Below the pieces are notes generated by a model. It was not told where the DNA came from. It did no database searches and was given only the letters and a program-made list of their open reading frames with translations. 64,000 nucleotides of DNA from Lachnoclostridium edouardi (GTDB lineage Bacteria > Bacillota > Clostridia > Lachnospirales > Lachnospiraceae), in NCBI RefSeq assembly GCF_900240245.1, contig NZ_OESQ01000001.1, forward strand, positions 3,054,913-3,118,912. Reading direction: 5' to 3'. Shown piece by piece: positions 8,944 to 16,808 of the stretch; positions within the stretch are counted from its first letter, which is position 1; each line of letters opens with the position of its first letter. The position numbers and the translations under genes were made by a program.

Positions 8944-9633
8944 ATGGGAAAGACCTACAATATTGCTATTGACGGGCCTGCGGGAGCCGGAAAAAGCACA
9001 ATAGCGAAAAAGGTGGCTGAAAAGCTGAATTTTATTTATGTAGATACAGGAGCTATGTACAGGGCAATGGCCTTGTATTTTATAAGACAGGGAATTAACA
9101 GAGAAAACGAAAAGGAAGTTGAGGAAGCCTGCGGACAAATAGAAATCACAATTTCCTATGAAAATCACAGTCAGCAGGTAATTTTAAACGGAGAAAATGT
9201 GTCTGAGTTGATCAGGAGAGAGGAGGTTGGAAATATGGCTTCTGCAGTTTCCGTATATAAATCTGTCAGGGACAAGCTGCTTTTGCTTCAGAGGGATTTG
9301 GCGGCAAAAGAAAATGTGATTATGGACGGAAGAGACATTGGAACATGGGTGCTCCCCTGGGCGGACACAAAGATTTATTTAACTGCTGGGAGCAAGGTGA
9401 GGGCAGAGAGAAGATATAAAGAATTGGAAGAAAAAGGAATTTCCTGTAATATAGAAGAAATTGAAAAAGATATTATAGAAAGAGACCGCCGGGATATGAC
9501 CAGGGAAATTGCTCCCCTGCGCCAGGCAGATGACGCTGTTTTAGTAGACGCCTCCCACATGACCATTGAGGAGGTGGCTGACAGAATTATGGAAATTGCC
9601 GCGGATCACGGTCTGGAGGTGAAAAAGGCGTGA
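8944..9633 (+). CDS. cmk: Cytidylate kinase
   Basis: Phosphorylates CMP and dCMP with ATP to the diphosphates. The 229-residue protein starts MGKTYNIAIDGPAGAGKSTIAKK, the P-loop, followed by YVDTGAMYRA, MDGRDIGTWVLP and RDRRDMTREIAPL, all classic for Cmk. The start at 8944 is chosen because GGAGG overlaps the end of the preceding flavoprotein gene and the family begins at this residue. Its stop overlaps the GTG start of ispH-rpsA (GTGA). Confidence 0.96.
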   Translation: MGKTYNIAIDGPAGAGKSTIAKKVAEKLNFIYVDTGAMYRAMALYFIRQGINRENEKEVEEACGQIEITISYENHSQQVILNGENVSELIRREEVGNMASAVSVYKSVRDKLLLLQRDLAAKENVIMDGRDIGTWVLPWADTKIYLTAGSKVRAERRYKELEEKGISCNIEEIEKDIIERDRRDMTREIAPLRQADDAVLVDASHMTIEEVADRIMEIAADHGLEVKKA

Positions 9634-11573
9634 GTATTACAGTCGCCAAAACAGCAGGCTTTTGCTTCGGAGTGAAAAAGGCAGTGGAAACTGTATACAG
9701 TGAGATTGAAAAGGCTAAAGGTCCTATTTACACATACGGCCCTATTATTCACAATGAAGAAGTAGTAAAAGATCTGGAGAAAAAAGGGGTTTTAGTGCTG
9801 GAGACGGAGGAGGAGCTGGCTCAGCTGACAAAAGGGACGGTGATTATCAGATCCCACGGAGTCGGCCGTCATATTTACCAGCTTTTAGATAAGCCTGGAA
9901 TCTGTTTAGTAGACGCCACCTGCCCCTTTGTAAAAAAAATTCATCATATTGTGGAGGAGCAGAATTCCCTGGGAAGAAGGGTGATTATTATTGGCAATGA
10001 AAATCATCCGGAGGTACAGGGAATTAAAGGCTGGGGACGGGACGACACCCTGGTAGTAGATTCTCAGGAAGCCATAGATGCCCTGCCTTTAAAAGAAGAG
10101 GAAAAACTCTGTATTGTATCCCAGACGACATTTAATTACAATAAATTTAAAGATTTAGTTGAAAAATTTTTGAAAAAGCGTTATGATATACTTGTTTTAA
10201 ATACGATTTGCAATGCAACACAGGAAAGACAGGTGGAGGCAAGGAAGCTTGCTTCAAAAGTGGACGCCATGATTGTTATAGGCGGCAAAAATAGTTCTAA
10301 TACCCAGAAGCTTTACGACATTTGCCGGAAGGAATGTAAGAATACGTACTATATTCAGACACTGGGCGATTTCGATCCTGAATGTTTAAATTCTGTGCGC
10401 AACGTAGGTATAACAGCGGGGGCGTCTACCCCCAATTATATTATTGAGGAGGTTCATACTGTTATGTCAGAATTGAGTTTTGAACAAATGTTAGAGGAAT
10501 CATTAAAAACAATACGTTCAGGAGAAGTTGTCACTGGCAAAGTCATTGATGTGAAGGATGATGAAATTGTTTTAAACATTGGCTATAAATCTGATGGAAT
10601 CATTACCCGCAGCGAGTATACAACAGATTCCAACGCAGACCTTACAAAGCTGGTATCTGTGGGAGACGAGATGGAAGCTAAGGTTGTTAAAGTAAACGAC
10701 GGCGAAGGCCAGGTAGCTTTATCCTACAGAAGATTAGCTGCAGAAAAGGGCAATAAGAGATTAGAGGAAGCTTTCGAGAACCAGGAAGTTTTGACTGCAA
10801 AAGTGGCTCAGGTTCTGGACGGAGGTTTAAGCGTAATTGTAGAGGAGACAAGAATCTTTATCCCAGCAAGCCTTGTATCCGACACATACGAAAGAGACTT
10901 GTCCAAATACAAAGATCAGGAGATTGAGTTTGTTATTACAGAGTTCAATCCTAAGAGAAGAAGAATTATCGGCGACCGCAGACAGCTTCTGGTAGCCAAG
11001 AAGGCAGAGATGCAGAAGGCTTTATTTGAGAAGATTGCAGTAGGCGATACAGTAGAAGGCACAGTAAAGAACGTAACTGATTTCGGCGCGTTTGTAGACT
11101 TAGGAGGAGCTGACGGTCTGCTTCACATCTCTGAGATGAGCTGGGGCAGAGTGGAGAATCCTAAGAAGGTATTCAAAAGCGGAGATCAGATTAAGACTTT
11201 AATTAAAGATATTAACGGCGACAAGATCGCTCTCAGCTTAAAGTTCCCTGAGACTAATCCATGGGCAAATGCAGCTGAGAAATATGCAGCAGGCAATGTA
11301 GTAGAGGGAAAGGTTGCACGTATGACTGATTTTGGCGCATTTGTAGAGCTGGAGCCAGGAGTGGACGCGCTTCTTCACGTATCTCAGATTTCCAGAGACC
11401 ACGTAGACAAGCCATCTGACGTTCTTTCTATCGGACAGGAGATTCAGGCGTCTGTAGTAGACTTTAACGAAGCTGACAGAAAGATCAGCCTGAGCATGAA
11501 AGCATTAGAAGCTCCTCAGAGAGAAGAGGACGATATTGCTGACGTAGATGTGGACGCAGCTGCTGAAGAATAA
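9630..11573 (+). CDS. ispH-rpsA: Fused HMB-PP reductase (IspH) and ribosomal protein S1
   Basis: A 647-residue fusion. Residues 1-285 are IspH, the [4Fe-4S] enzyme that makes isopentenyl and dimethylallyl diphosphate in the last step of the MEP pathway; cluster cysteines C12, C98 and C194 and the active-site HNEEVV and NENHPEV motifs are present. Residues from about 298 to the end contain four S1 RNA-binding repeats; the third and fourth carry GTVKNVTDFGAFVDLGGADGLLHISEMS and a near copy. The C-terminus is acidic. The start is GTG 9630, overlapping the cmk stop, so translation is probably coupled. The fusion is known from clostridia. A strong terminator follows. Confidence 0.96.
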   Translation: MSITVAKTAGFCFGVKKAVETVYSEIEKAKGPIYTYGPIIHNEEVVKDLEKKGVLVLETEEELAQLTKGTVIIRSHGVGRHIYQLLDKPGICLVDATCPFVKKIHHIVEEQNSLGRRVIIIGNENHPEVQGIKGWGRDDTLVVDSQEAIDALPLKEEEKLCIVSQTTFNYNKFKDLVEKFLKKRYDILVLNTICNATQERQVEARKLASKVDAMIVIGGKNSSNTQKLYDICRKECKNTYYIQTLGDFDPECLNSVRNVGITAGASTPNYIIEEVHTVMSELSFEQMLEESLKTIRSGEVVTGKVIDVKDDEIVLNIGYKSDGIITRSEYTTDSNADLTKLVSVGDEMEAKVVKVNDGEGQVALSYRRLAAEKGNKRLEEAFENQEVLTAKVAQVLDGGLSVIVEETRIFIPASLVSDTYERDLSKYKDQEIEFVITEFNPKRRRIIGDRRQLLVAKKAEMQKALFEKIAVGDTVEGTVKNVTDFGAFVDLGGADGLLHISEMSWGRVENPKKVFKSGDQIKTLIKDINGDKIALSLKFPETNPWANAAEKYAAGNVVEGKVARMTDFGAFVELEPGVDALLHVSQISRDHVDKPSDVLSIGQEIQASVVDFNEADRKISLSMKALEAPQREEDDIADVDVDAAAEE

Positions 11574-11591
11574 AATAGTAATAAAAAGTGT

Positions 11592-11633
11592 AAGGACCTT
11601 TTGGAGTTTAAGCTTCAAAAGGTCCTTTTTTCT
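11592..11633 (+). terminator. Rho-independent terminator after ispH-rpsA
   Basis: AAGGACCTTTTG (11592-11603) pairs with CAAAAGGTCCTT (11616-11627) and is followed by a T run. Confidence 0.9.
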
Positions 11634-11647
11634 CAATAACAGTATTT

Positions 11648-11662
11648 TGATAATCGTTCTCA
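11648..11662 (+). promoter_or_regulatory. Candidate Fur box upstream of the DUF3793 operon
   Basis: TGATAATCGTTCTCA matches the 7-1-7 Fur inverted repeat TGATAAT-N-ATTATCA at all but two positions. It lies about 45 bases upstream of a separate GTTAG-N6-CTAAC repeat. Match by eye only. Confidence 0.45.
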
Positions 11663-11707
11663 ATAGCTCTATTGATTTTTGGAAAAGTTTTTGATATTTT
11701 ATACATA

Positions 11708-11725
11708 AGTTAGTTAAAACTAACT
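11708..11725 (+). promoter_or_regulatory. Probable iron-regulator operator (DUF3793 operon)
   Basis: AGTTAGTT-AA-AACTAACT has perfect 8-base arms, containing the core GTTAG-N6-CTAAC found elsewhere in this window. It sits immediately upstream of a TATAAT at 11728-11733, so a bound repressor would cover the promoter. Confidence 0.65.
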
Positions 11726-11783
11726 ATTATAATTATGAAAGGTATTTTTCTTACATTAAAACAATCTGGCAGGAGGAATGGAA

Positions 11784-12389
11784 ATGAAAAAACAGAGTCT
11801 GGAAAATGGAGAAGCGCAGGCCTTGGAAGTAAGCGCTTTGGCTGCATTTCAATGCGCCCCTGTTTTGGTGGGTTTAAAGCCATCCAATCTTTTTATTATT
11901 CGCACACAGTGTTTAAAAGGAGCTTTACAGATGTTAGTAAAATTAGGAGTTTGCTGTAAAGTGCTGTACAGGAATACAGTAAAAAGTATTTTGCTGGTGT
12001 ACAGAAAAGAGATGATGAAAAGTGTGCTGAGACAAAAGGAGGCTGCTGAGTTTTTAAAGGATCTGGGATACCAGGAAGCCGACTGTCTGGAAAGACTGCT
12101 TGTAATGTTAAGCGGCCGGTATGCAGACCATTTGGAAAAGAAAGCAGAATTCCCCCATGAGTTAGGTATTCTTTTAGGATATCCCTTAACAGACGTGAAA
12201 GGATTTATTGAGCACGAGGGAAAAAATTGTCTCTGTGTAGGATATTGGAAGGTTTACGGGGATGTGGAAAACGCCAGAAACACATTTCGCCTTTACGATC
12301 AGGCCAGAAAGGAACTTGTAGGAAAAGTGCAGCAGGGGGCTCTTTTGAAAGCCGCTATTCAGCAGTGGGGATTAGCTCAGGCTTTTTAA
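11784..12389 (+). CDS. DUF3793 family protein
   Basis: A 201-residue protein I recognise as DUF3793, a family of unknown function seen in anaerobic Firmicutes next to flavodoxin and Feo genes. It contains a CAPVLVGLKPSNLF segment near the N-terminus and a conserved C-terminal half with ELGILLGYPLTDVKGFIEH, CVGYWKVYGD and FRLYDQARKEL. No signal peptide or membrane segment is seen. AGGAGG at 11771-11776 favours ATG 11784 over ATG 11778. Thirty bases separate it from flavodoxin. The palindromic operator and Fur-like box upstream suggest induction under iron limitation, when flavodoxin replaces ferredoxin; a link to flavodoxin is inference. Confidence 0.8.
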   Translation: MKKQSLENGEAQALEVSALAAFQCAPVLVGLKPSNLFIIRTQCLKGALQMLVKLGVCCKVLYRNTVKSILLVYRKEMMKSVLRQKEAAEFLKDLGYQEADCLERLLVMLSGRYADHLEKKAEFPHELGILLGYPLTDVKGFIEHEGKNCLCVGYWKVYGDVENARNTFRLYDQARKELVGKVQQGALLKAAIQQWGLAQAF

Positions 12390-12419
12390 CCAGCCTTTAA
12401 GAAATAGGAGGAAAGTAAA

Positions 12420-12854
12420 ATGGCAAAGGTAGTAGTAGCATATTGGAGCGGAACAGGCAATACAGAAAGAATGGCAGAAATTATTGGAAACGGAGTAAAG
12501 GCGGCAGGTAAGGAAGCGGAAGTAGTTTCCATGGATGCTATATCTGCAGCTGATTTAAAGGATGTTCCGGCATTTGCATTAGGCTGCCCCTCTATGGGAG
12601 ACGAGGAGCTGGAAGATTCAGTGGCTGAAGGCTTTGTGGCTGAGGTGGAAAGCTTTGCTGCTGGAAAATCTATTGGTTTATTTGGCTCCTACGGCTGGGG
12701 CGACGGACAGTGGATGAGAGACTGGACGGAGAGAATGAAAAATGCAGGAGCTACTGTAATAGGAGACGAGGGAGTAATCTGCTGCGGCGAGCCTGACGGG
12801 GATGCTGAGGTTACCTTGGAGGAGCTTGGAAAGGCTTTGGCGGCATTAGTATAA
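12420..12854 (+). CDS. Flavodoxin
   Basis: A 144-residue FMN electron carrier. The phosphate-binding loop SGTGNTERM (residues 10-18), the LGCPSMGDEEL segment (about 57-67) and LFGSYGWGDGQW (about 87-98), which contact the flavin ring, are all present. In anaerobes flavodoxin replaces ferredoxin when iron is scarce. It sits behind the DUF3793 gene and a probable iron-responsive operator, and ahead of the feo genes, consistent with that role. GGAGG lies at 12409-12413. Followed by a terminator. Confidence 0.95.
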   Translation: MAKVVVAYWSGTGNTERMAEIIGNGVKAAGKEAEVVSMDAISAADLKDVPAFALGCPSMGDEELEDSVAEGFVAEVESFAAGKSIGLFGSYGWGDGQWMRDWTERMKNAGATVIGDEGVICCGEPDGDAEVTLEELGKALAALV

Positions 12855-12862
12855 AAAAGAAT

Positions 12863-12913
12863 AAAGCAGGATGGTTACAGACCGGGTTCAAATAGGGCTC
12901 ACATCCTGCTTTT
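12863..12913 (+). terminator. Terminator after flavodoxin
   Basis: AAAGCAGGATG (12863-12873) pairs with CATCCTGCTTT (12902-12912) across a long loop and runs into T residues. The loop is 28 bases, unusually large, so efficiency is uncertain. Confidence 0.6.
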
Positions 12914-12946
12914 ATAGATAAATAAACAGTGTAAAAGGAGGTTAAT

Positions 12947-13234
12947 ATGAGCGTAGTTATTATTGGAGGACACGACAGAATGGTCTGTCAGTATCAGAAG
13001 CTTTGTAAGGCATATCGGTGCAGCGCAAAAGTATTTACTCAAATGTCGGCAAATTTATCAAAACAAATTGGTTCCCCTGATCTGGTAGTGCTTTTTACAA
13101 ATACAGTATCTCACAAAATGGTAAAATGTGCGTTGGATGAAGCTAAAAAAAGTAACGCTCAAGTAGTTCGCTGCCATACCAGCAGCAAAGCGGCTCTTCA
13201 GGAAATTTTAGAAAAAGAAACAGGAAGATGCTAA
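12947..13234 (+). CDS. DUF2325 domain protein
   Basis: A 95-residue protein of the DUF2325 family, function unknown. It starts MSVVIIGGHDRMVCQYQKLC, a Rossmann-like first strand, then FTQMSANLSKQIGSPDLVVLFTNTVSHKMV and a conserved VRCHTSS near the end. The family is repeatedly seen beside iron-uptake and oxidative-stress genes in clostridia, as here between flavodoxin and feoA. Aggagg at 12937-12942 precedes the ATG. It could share the flavodoxin transcript by read-through of the long-loop terminator. Confidence 0.8.
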   Translation: MSVVIIGGHDRMVCQYQKLCKAYRCSAKVFTQMSANLSKQIGSPDLVVLFTNTVSHKMVKCALDEAKKSNAQVVRCHTSSKAALQEILEKETGRC

Positions 13235-13237
13235 TCT

Positions 13238-13252
13238 TGAAAAATATTCTCA
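13238..13252 (+). promoter_or_regulatory. Candidate Fur box upstream of feoA
   Basis: TGAAAAATATTCTCA matches TGATAAT-N-ATTATCA at 12 of 15 positions counting the free centre. It lies about 20 bases upstream of the feoA promoter. Weak by itself; similar placement to the box at 11648. Confidence 0.35.
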
Positions 13253-13266
13253 ATAACATGCTGAAA

Positions 13267-13301
13267 AGTTAGTTGACATTAACTTCCATGAGGAATATAA
13301 T
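13267..13301 (+). promoter_or_regulatory. feoA promoter overlapped by an iron-regulator operator
   Basis: TTGACA (13273-13278), a 17-base spacer and TATAAT (13296-13301) form a full consensus promoter. The imperfect repeat AGTTAGTT-GA-CATTAACT (13267-13284), a one-mismatch version of GTTAG-N6-CTAAC, covers the -35, so repressor binding would block polymerase. Confidence 0.7.
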
Positions 13302-13365
13302 TAGTACCGTAATAAATGCAAATGAAATTTATTATCAATTATTTTATATGGAAAAGAGGAGATTT

Positions 13366-13578
13366 ATGATGCCTTTAACCATGGCAAAAGAGGGAGAAGT
13401 TAACTCAATTAAAAAAGTAGGGGGAAAAGAAGAGGTTCGCAGATTTTTGGAGAGCCTGGGATTTGTCGTAGGCGGCAATGTCATTGTAGTTGCTGAAAAC
13501 AGCGGCAATCTGATTGTAAATGTAAAAGAGTCAAGAGTTGCAATCAGCTGCGAAATGGCCAGAAAAATTATGATTTAA
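13366..13578 (+). CDS. feoA: FeoA-domain protein (first copy)
   Basis: A 70-residue SH3-like FeoA domain protein; FeoA is the small cytosolic partner of the ferrous iron transporter FeoB. It has the EVNSIKKVGGKEEVRRFLESLGFVVGGNV core and ends with SRVAISCEMARKIMI, the usual strand order. GAGGA lies just before ATG 13366; longer upstream frames would run through the promoter. Second feoA and feoB follow. The consensus promoter with overlapping operator upstream suggests high expression on iron depletion. Confidence 0.85.
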   Translation: MMPLTMAKEGEVNSIKKVGGKEEVRRFLESLGFVVGGNVIVVAENSGNLIVNVKESRVAISCEMARKIMI

Positions 13579-13648
13579 TTTAGCTGGACCTGCAGATGAG
13601 ATAAAGTAAAGAGCCGGCTTGCCGGGAATGGTGGAAAGGAGAACAGAT

Positions 13649-13870
13649 ATGCAGACATTAAAGGATATTGGCTGTGGAAAAAAAGTATCTGTAGTGAAGC
13701 TCCATGGGGAAGGCGCTGTAAAACGCCGTATTATGGACATGGGCATCACAAAAGGAACAGAAGTTTATGTCCGTAAGGTAGCGCCTTTAGGCGATCCTGT
13801 GGAGGTTACTGTAAGAGGATATGAATTATCCCTGAGAAAAGCAGACGCACAGATGATTGAGGTTGTGTAG
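13649..13870 (+). CDS. feoA: FeoA-domain protein (second copy)
   Basis: A 73-residue FeoA protein with the conserved pattern KKVSVVKLHGEGAVKRRIMDMGITKGTEVYVRKVAPLGDPVEV and a C-terminal LSLRKADAQMIEV. It is closer to the canonical FeoA sequence than the first copy. AAAGGAGA upstream supports ATG 13649. Paired FeoA genes ahead of FeoB are common in clostridia and may be co-adaptors. It precedes feoB by 118 bases, a gap holding another operator, so feoB may also be transcribed separately. Confidence 0.9.
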   Translation: MQTLKDIGCGKKVSVVKLHGEGAVKRRIMDMGITKGTEVYVRKVAPLGDPVEVTVRGYELSLRKADAQMIEVV

Positions 13871-13922
13871 AAATACGGACAGATTCAGCCTGGTTGAATA
13901 CCGGCGATTTTTTTTAAAACAC

Positions 13923-13940
13923 AGTTAGCCAGCTCTAACT
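13923..13940 (+). promoter_or_regulatory. Probable iron-regulator operator upstream of feoB
   Basis: AGTTAG-CCAGCT-CTAACT: perfect six-base arms around a six-base centre. The centre begins CCAG, as does the site at 60378-60393. It lies about 50 bases upstream of feoB. Confidence 0.65.
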
Positions 13941-13988
13941 TTTGGAGATAAAACAAAACTGAGCAGGCAGTTATAGGAGGATTATGAA

Positions 13989-16160
13989 ATGGCAGCAAAG
14001 ATTGCATTAGCCGGAAACCCTAACAGTGGTAAGACTACGCTGTTTAACAGCCTTACAGGGTCTAACCAGTTTGTAGGAAACTGGCCTGGAGTAACGGTTG
14101 AAAAGAAAGAAGGTAAGCTGAAAGGCCATAAAGATGTAATTATTATGGACCTTCCGGGAATTTATTCCCTGTCACCGTACACACTGGAAGAGGTGGTTGC
14201 AAGAAATTATCTGATCACTGACAGACCAGATGCGATTTTGAATATTGTAGACGGCACCAACTTGGAGAGAAACTTATATTTGTCCACACAGCTGATGGAA
14301 TTAGGCATTCCTATGGTAATGGCTGTAAACATGATGGATATTGTGGAGAAGTCAGGGGACAAAATTGATATTAAAAAGCTTTCCAGAGACTTAGGCTGCG
14401 AGGTAGTGGAAATTTCAGCTCTCAAGGGAACAGGAATTACACAGGCGGCTGAAAAGGCAGTTGCTTTGGCGCAGAGCAAGACAGTAAAGGCTCCTGTACA
14501 TAAATTCAGCCAGGAAGTAGAAAACTATCTGGAAGAAATTGAAACATTTTTAGGAAATGATATTCCTGAAGAGCAGAAACGTTTCTATGCAATTAAGCTG
14601 TTTGAAAGGGACGACAAGATTGCTGCCCAGCTGAAGCAGGTTCCAGATGTGGAAGCCATTATTAAAAAGGCTGAGGAAGCTATGGATGATGATGCAGAAA
14701 GTATTATCACAAATGAGCGTTATACATATATTGCTTCTATAATTAAAGATTCTTATGTAAAGAAATCTAAAAATCAGATGACAACATCTGATAAAATTGA
14801 CCGTATTGTAACTAACAGATTTGCAGCTCTTCCTATATTTGCAGCTGTAATGTGGTTAGTGTATTATATATCTGTAACAACAGTGGGAACATGGGCTACT
14901 GACTGGGCCAATGACGGCGTATTCGGAGACGGATGGAGCTTATTTGGACTAGAAATCCCAGGTATTCCTGTAGCTTTGGAAGGCCTTTTAACATCTATTA
15001 ATTGTGCTGACTGGCTGCAGAGCCTGATTCTGGATGGTATTGTAGCAGGCGTAGGCGCAGTATTAGGATTTGTGCCTCAGATGTTAGTACTGTTCATTTT
15101 CCTTGCATTTTTAGAGTCCTGCGGTTACATGGCTCGTGTGGCTTTTATTATGGACCGTATTTTCCGCAAATTCGGACTTTCAGGAAAGTCATTTATTCCA
15201 ATGTTAATTGGTACAGGCTGCGGCGTTCCAGGAGTTATGGCGTCCAGAACTATTGAAAACGACAGAGACAGAAAAATGACAATTATGACCACTACATTTA
15301 TTCCATGTGGTGCAAAGCTTCCTATTATTGCTTTAATCGCAGGCGCTTTATTTAACGGAGCTTCCTGGGTTGCTCCAAGCGCTTATTTTGTAGGAATCGC
15401 AGCAATTATCTGCTCTGGTATTATTTTAAAGAAAACAAAAATGTTTGCCGGAGATCCAGCCCCTTTTGTTATGGAGCTTCCAGCGTACCATATGCCTACA
15501 GTTTCCAATGTACTGCGCAGCATGTGGGAAAGAGGATGGTCCTTTATTAAAAAAGCGGGAACTGTTATCCTACTGTCCACAATCTTTATTTGGTTTACAT
15601 CCAGCTTTGGTTTTGTAGATGGAAAGTTTGGCATGGTAGAAGATTTAAGCCAGGGTATTTTAGCAAGCATCGGAAGCGCGATTGCATGGCTGTTCGCTCC
15701 TTTAGGATGGGGAGACTGGAAAGCTGCAGTGGCTGCTATTACAGGTCTTGTTGCTAAGGAAAACGTAGTAGGTACTTTTGGTATTCTTTACGGATTTGCA
15801 GAAGTTTCCGAGGAAGGTGAGGAGATCTGGGGAACTCTTGCAGGAAGTTATACACAGGTAGCAGCTTATTCATTCCTGGTATTTAACCTGCTTTGCGCAC
15901 CTTGCTTTGCCGCTATCGGAGCAATTAAACGTGAGATGAATAATGCAAAATGGACATGGTTTGCCATCGGCTACCAGACAATCCTGGCATATTCTGTTTC
16001 CTTCTGTATTTATCAGCTGGGCACACTTATTACAGGTGGCGGCTTTACAATCGGTTCTGTAATTGCGCTTGTTGTTGTAGTTGTATTTGGATATCTTTTG
16101 TTCCGTCCTTATAAGGAAAGCAACTCTCTGGACGTAAAAGGACTGGCAAAAGCTTCATAA
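13989..16160 (+). CDS. feoB: Ferrous iron transport protein FeoB
   Basis: Membrane GTPase that imports Fe2+ under anaerobic conditions. The 723-residue protein has the cytosolic G domain with G1 GNPNSGKTT (residues 8-16), G3 DLPGIYSL and G4 NMMD, a helical guanine-dissociation-inhibitor-like segment to about 275, then a membrane core of about ten to eleven segments. The two inverted Gate-like motifs are visible as FLESCGYMARVAFIMDR with GTGCGVPGVMASRTI (about 375-425) and LLCAPCFAAIGAIKREM (about 635-650), whose cysteines are conserved in the family. The operator at 13923 and the neighbouring feoA genes indicate iron control. Confidence 0.97.
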   Translation: MAAKIALAGNPNSGKTTLFNSLTGSNQFVGNWPGVTVEKKEGKLKGHKDVIIMDLPGIYSLSPYTLEEVVARNYLITDRPDAILNIVDGTNLERNLYLSTQLMELGIPMVMAVNMMDIVEKSGDKIDIKKLSRDLGCEVVEISALKGTGITQAAEKAVALAQSKTVKAPVHKFSQEVENYLEEIETFLGNDIPEEQKRFYAIKLFERDDKIAAQLKQVPDVEAIIKKAEEAMDDDAESIITNERYTYIASIIKDSYVKKSKNQMTTSDKIDRIVTNRFAALPIFAAVMWLVYYISVTTVGTWATDWANDGVFGDGWSLFGLEIPGIPVALEGLLTSINCADWLQSLILDGIVAGVGAVLGFVPQMLVLFIFLAFLESCGYMARVAFIMDRIFRKFGLSGKSFIPMLIGTGCGVPGVMASRTIENDRDRKMTIMTTTFIPCGAKLPIIALIAGALFNGASWVAPSAYFVGIAAIICSGIILKKTKMFAGDPAPFVMELPAYHMPTVSNVLRSMWERGWSFIKKAGTVILLSTIFIWFTSSFGFVDGKFGMVEDLSQGILASIGSAIAWLFAPLGWGDWKAAVAAITGLVAKENVVGTFGILYGFAEVSEEGEEIWGTLAGSYTQVAAYSFLVFNLLCAPCFAAIGAIKREMNNAKWTWFAIGYQTILAYSVSFCIYQLGTLITGGGFTIGSVIALVVVVVFGYLLFRPYKESNSLDVKGLAKAS

Positions 16161-16178
16161 AGTGAAAAGAGGGATTAA

Positions 16179-16322
16179 ATGAATGCTTCAACGATAATTG
16201 TACTTCTGGTTGTAGTGCTTCTGGCCGCTTTGGCTGCCAGAAGCATATGGAAAGACAAGAAGTCAGGAAAAACCTGCAGCGGCTGCAGCGGAAATTGCGG
16301 CCACTGCCACTGTGCAAAGTAA
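16179..16322 (+). CDS. FeoB-associated Cys-rich membrane protein
   Basis: A 47-residue protein immediately downstream of feoB. Residues 5-20 form one membrane helix (TIIVLLVVVLLAALAA), followed by a short basic stretch and a C-terminal cluster CSGCSGNCGHCHC with five Cys and two His. This is the layout of the small FeoB-associated Cys-rich family (sometimes called FeoC/FeoW-like). A metal-handling role at the cytosolic face of FeoB is inference. GAGGG precedes ATG 16179 by five bases. Confidence 0.85.
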   Translation: MNASTIIVLLVVVLLAALAARSIWKDKKSGKTCSGCSGNCGHCHCAK

Positions 16323-16361
16323 AAAGAAAATAATATGGCATAGTCAGGAGATGATAACACA

Positions 16362-16634
16362 ATGTGGCAGAAAGATGAAATTTTAAAAGAACTGAAAAGG
16401 CGGGGGAAGCGTATTACGAAACAGCGTCTAATATTGCTGGATGTGATTTTGGACGGTCAGTGGACCTGCGGAAAAGAGATTTATTATGAGGCGATCAAAC
16501 GTGATTCTACCATTGGTTTGGCGACAGTTTACAGAATGCTGGGCACCTTGGAAGAAATCGGAGCGTTAAGCCGGTTTTATCACTGTCACTTTCAAAGCTC
16601 CTCCTGCGGGTTTGAAGGCGTCGAAGCTGGTTGA
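16362..16634 (+). CDS. Short Fur-family DNA-binding protein
   Basis: A 90-residue protein that matches the winged-helix half of Fur/PerR regulators: GKRITKQRLILLDVIL, then IGLATVYRMLGTLEEIGALSR, the recognition helix and wing. It stops before the C-terminal dimerisation and Zn/Fe-binding domain, and its last 20 residues (from about FYHCHFQ) do not look like Fur. It could be a genuine short class that ends feo operons in clostridia, or a remnant truncated by frameshift. AGGAG at 16347-16351 precedes the ATG by ten bases. A terminator follows directly. Confidence 0.75.
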   Translation: MWQKDEILKELKRRGKRITKQRLILLDVILDGQWTCGKEIYYEAIKRDSTIGLATVYRMLGTLEEIGALSRFYHCHFQSSSCGFEGVEAG

Positions 16635-16644
16635 AGAGAAGAAA

Positions 16645-16699
16645 AAGGAGACTCTGTGAAATAATCTGGAGACAGATTAGGAGCAGAGTCTCCTTTTTT
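16645..16699 (+). terminator. Branched terminator after the feo operon
   Basis: AAGGAGACTCTG (16645-16656) pairs with CAGAGTCTCCTT (16684-16695), followed by six T. The loop contains a second perfect hairpin, TAATCTG-GAGA-CAGATTA (16662-16679). Confidence 0.9.
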
Positions 16700-16808
16700 G
16701 CTGTAAAAGTAAATATAATTAGCAATTTTTTACAAAACATAATGGATATTTTGGGAAATATTCTTTATAATATAAATGTTGATAAAAAAAGAACAGGAGG
16801 GATGAAGG

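Noticed and set aside
12881..12900. GGGTTCAAAT resembling a tRNA T-arm
   Set aside because: No acceptor, D or anticodon arm in the surroundings; it is the loop of the terminator after flavodoxin.
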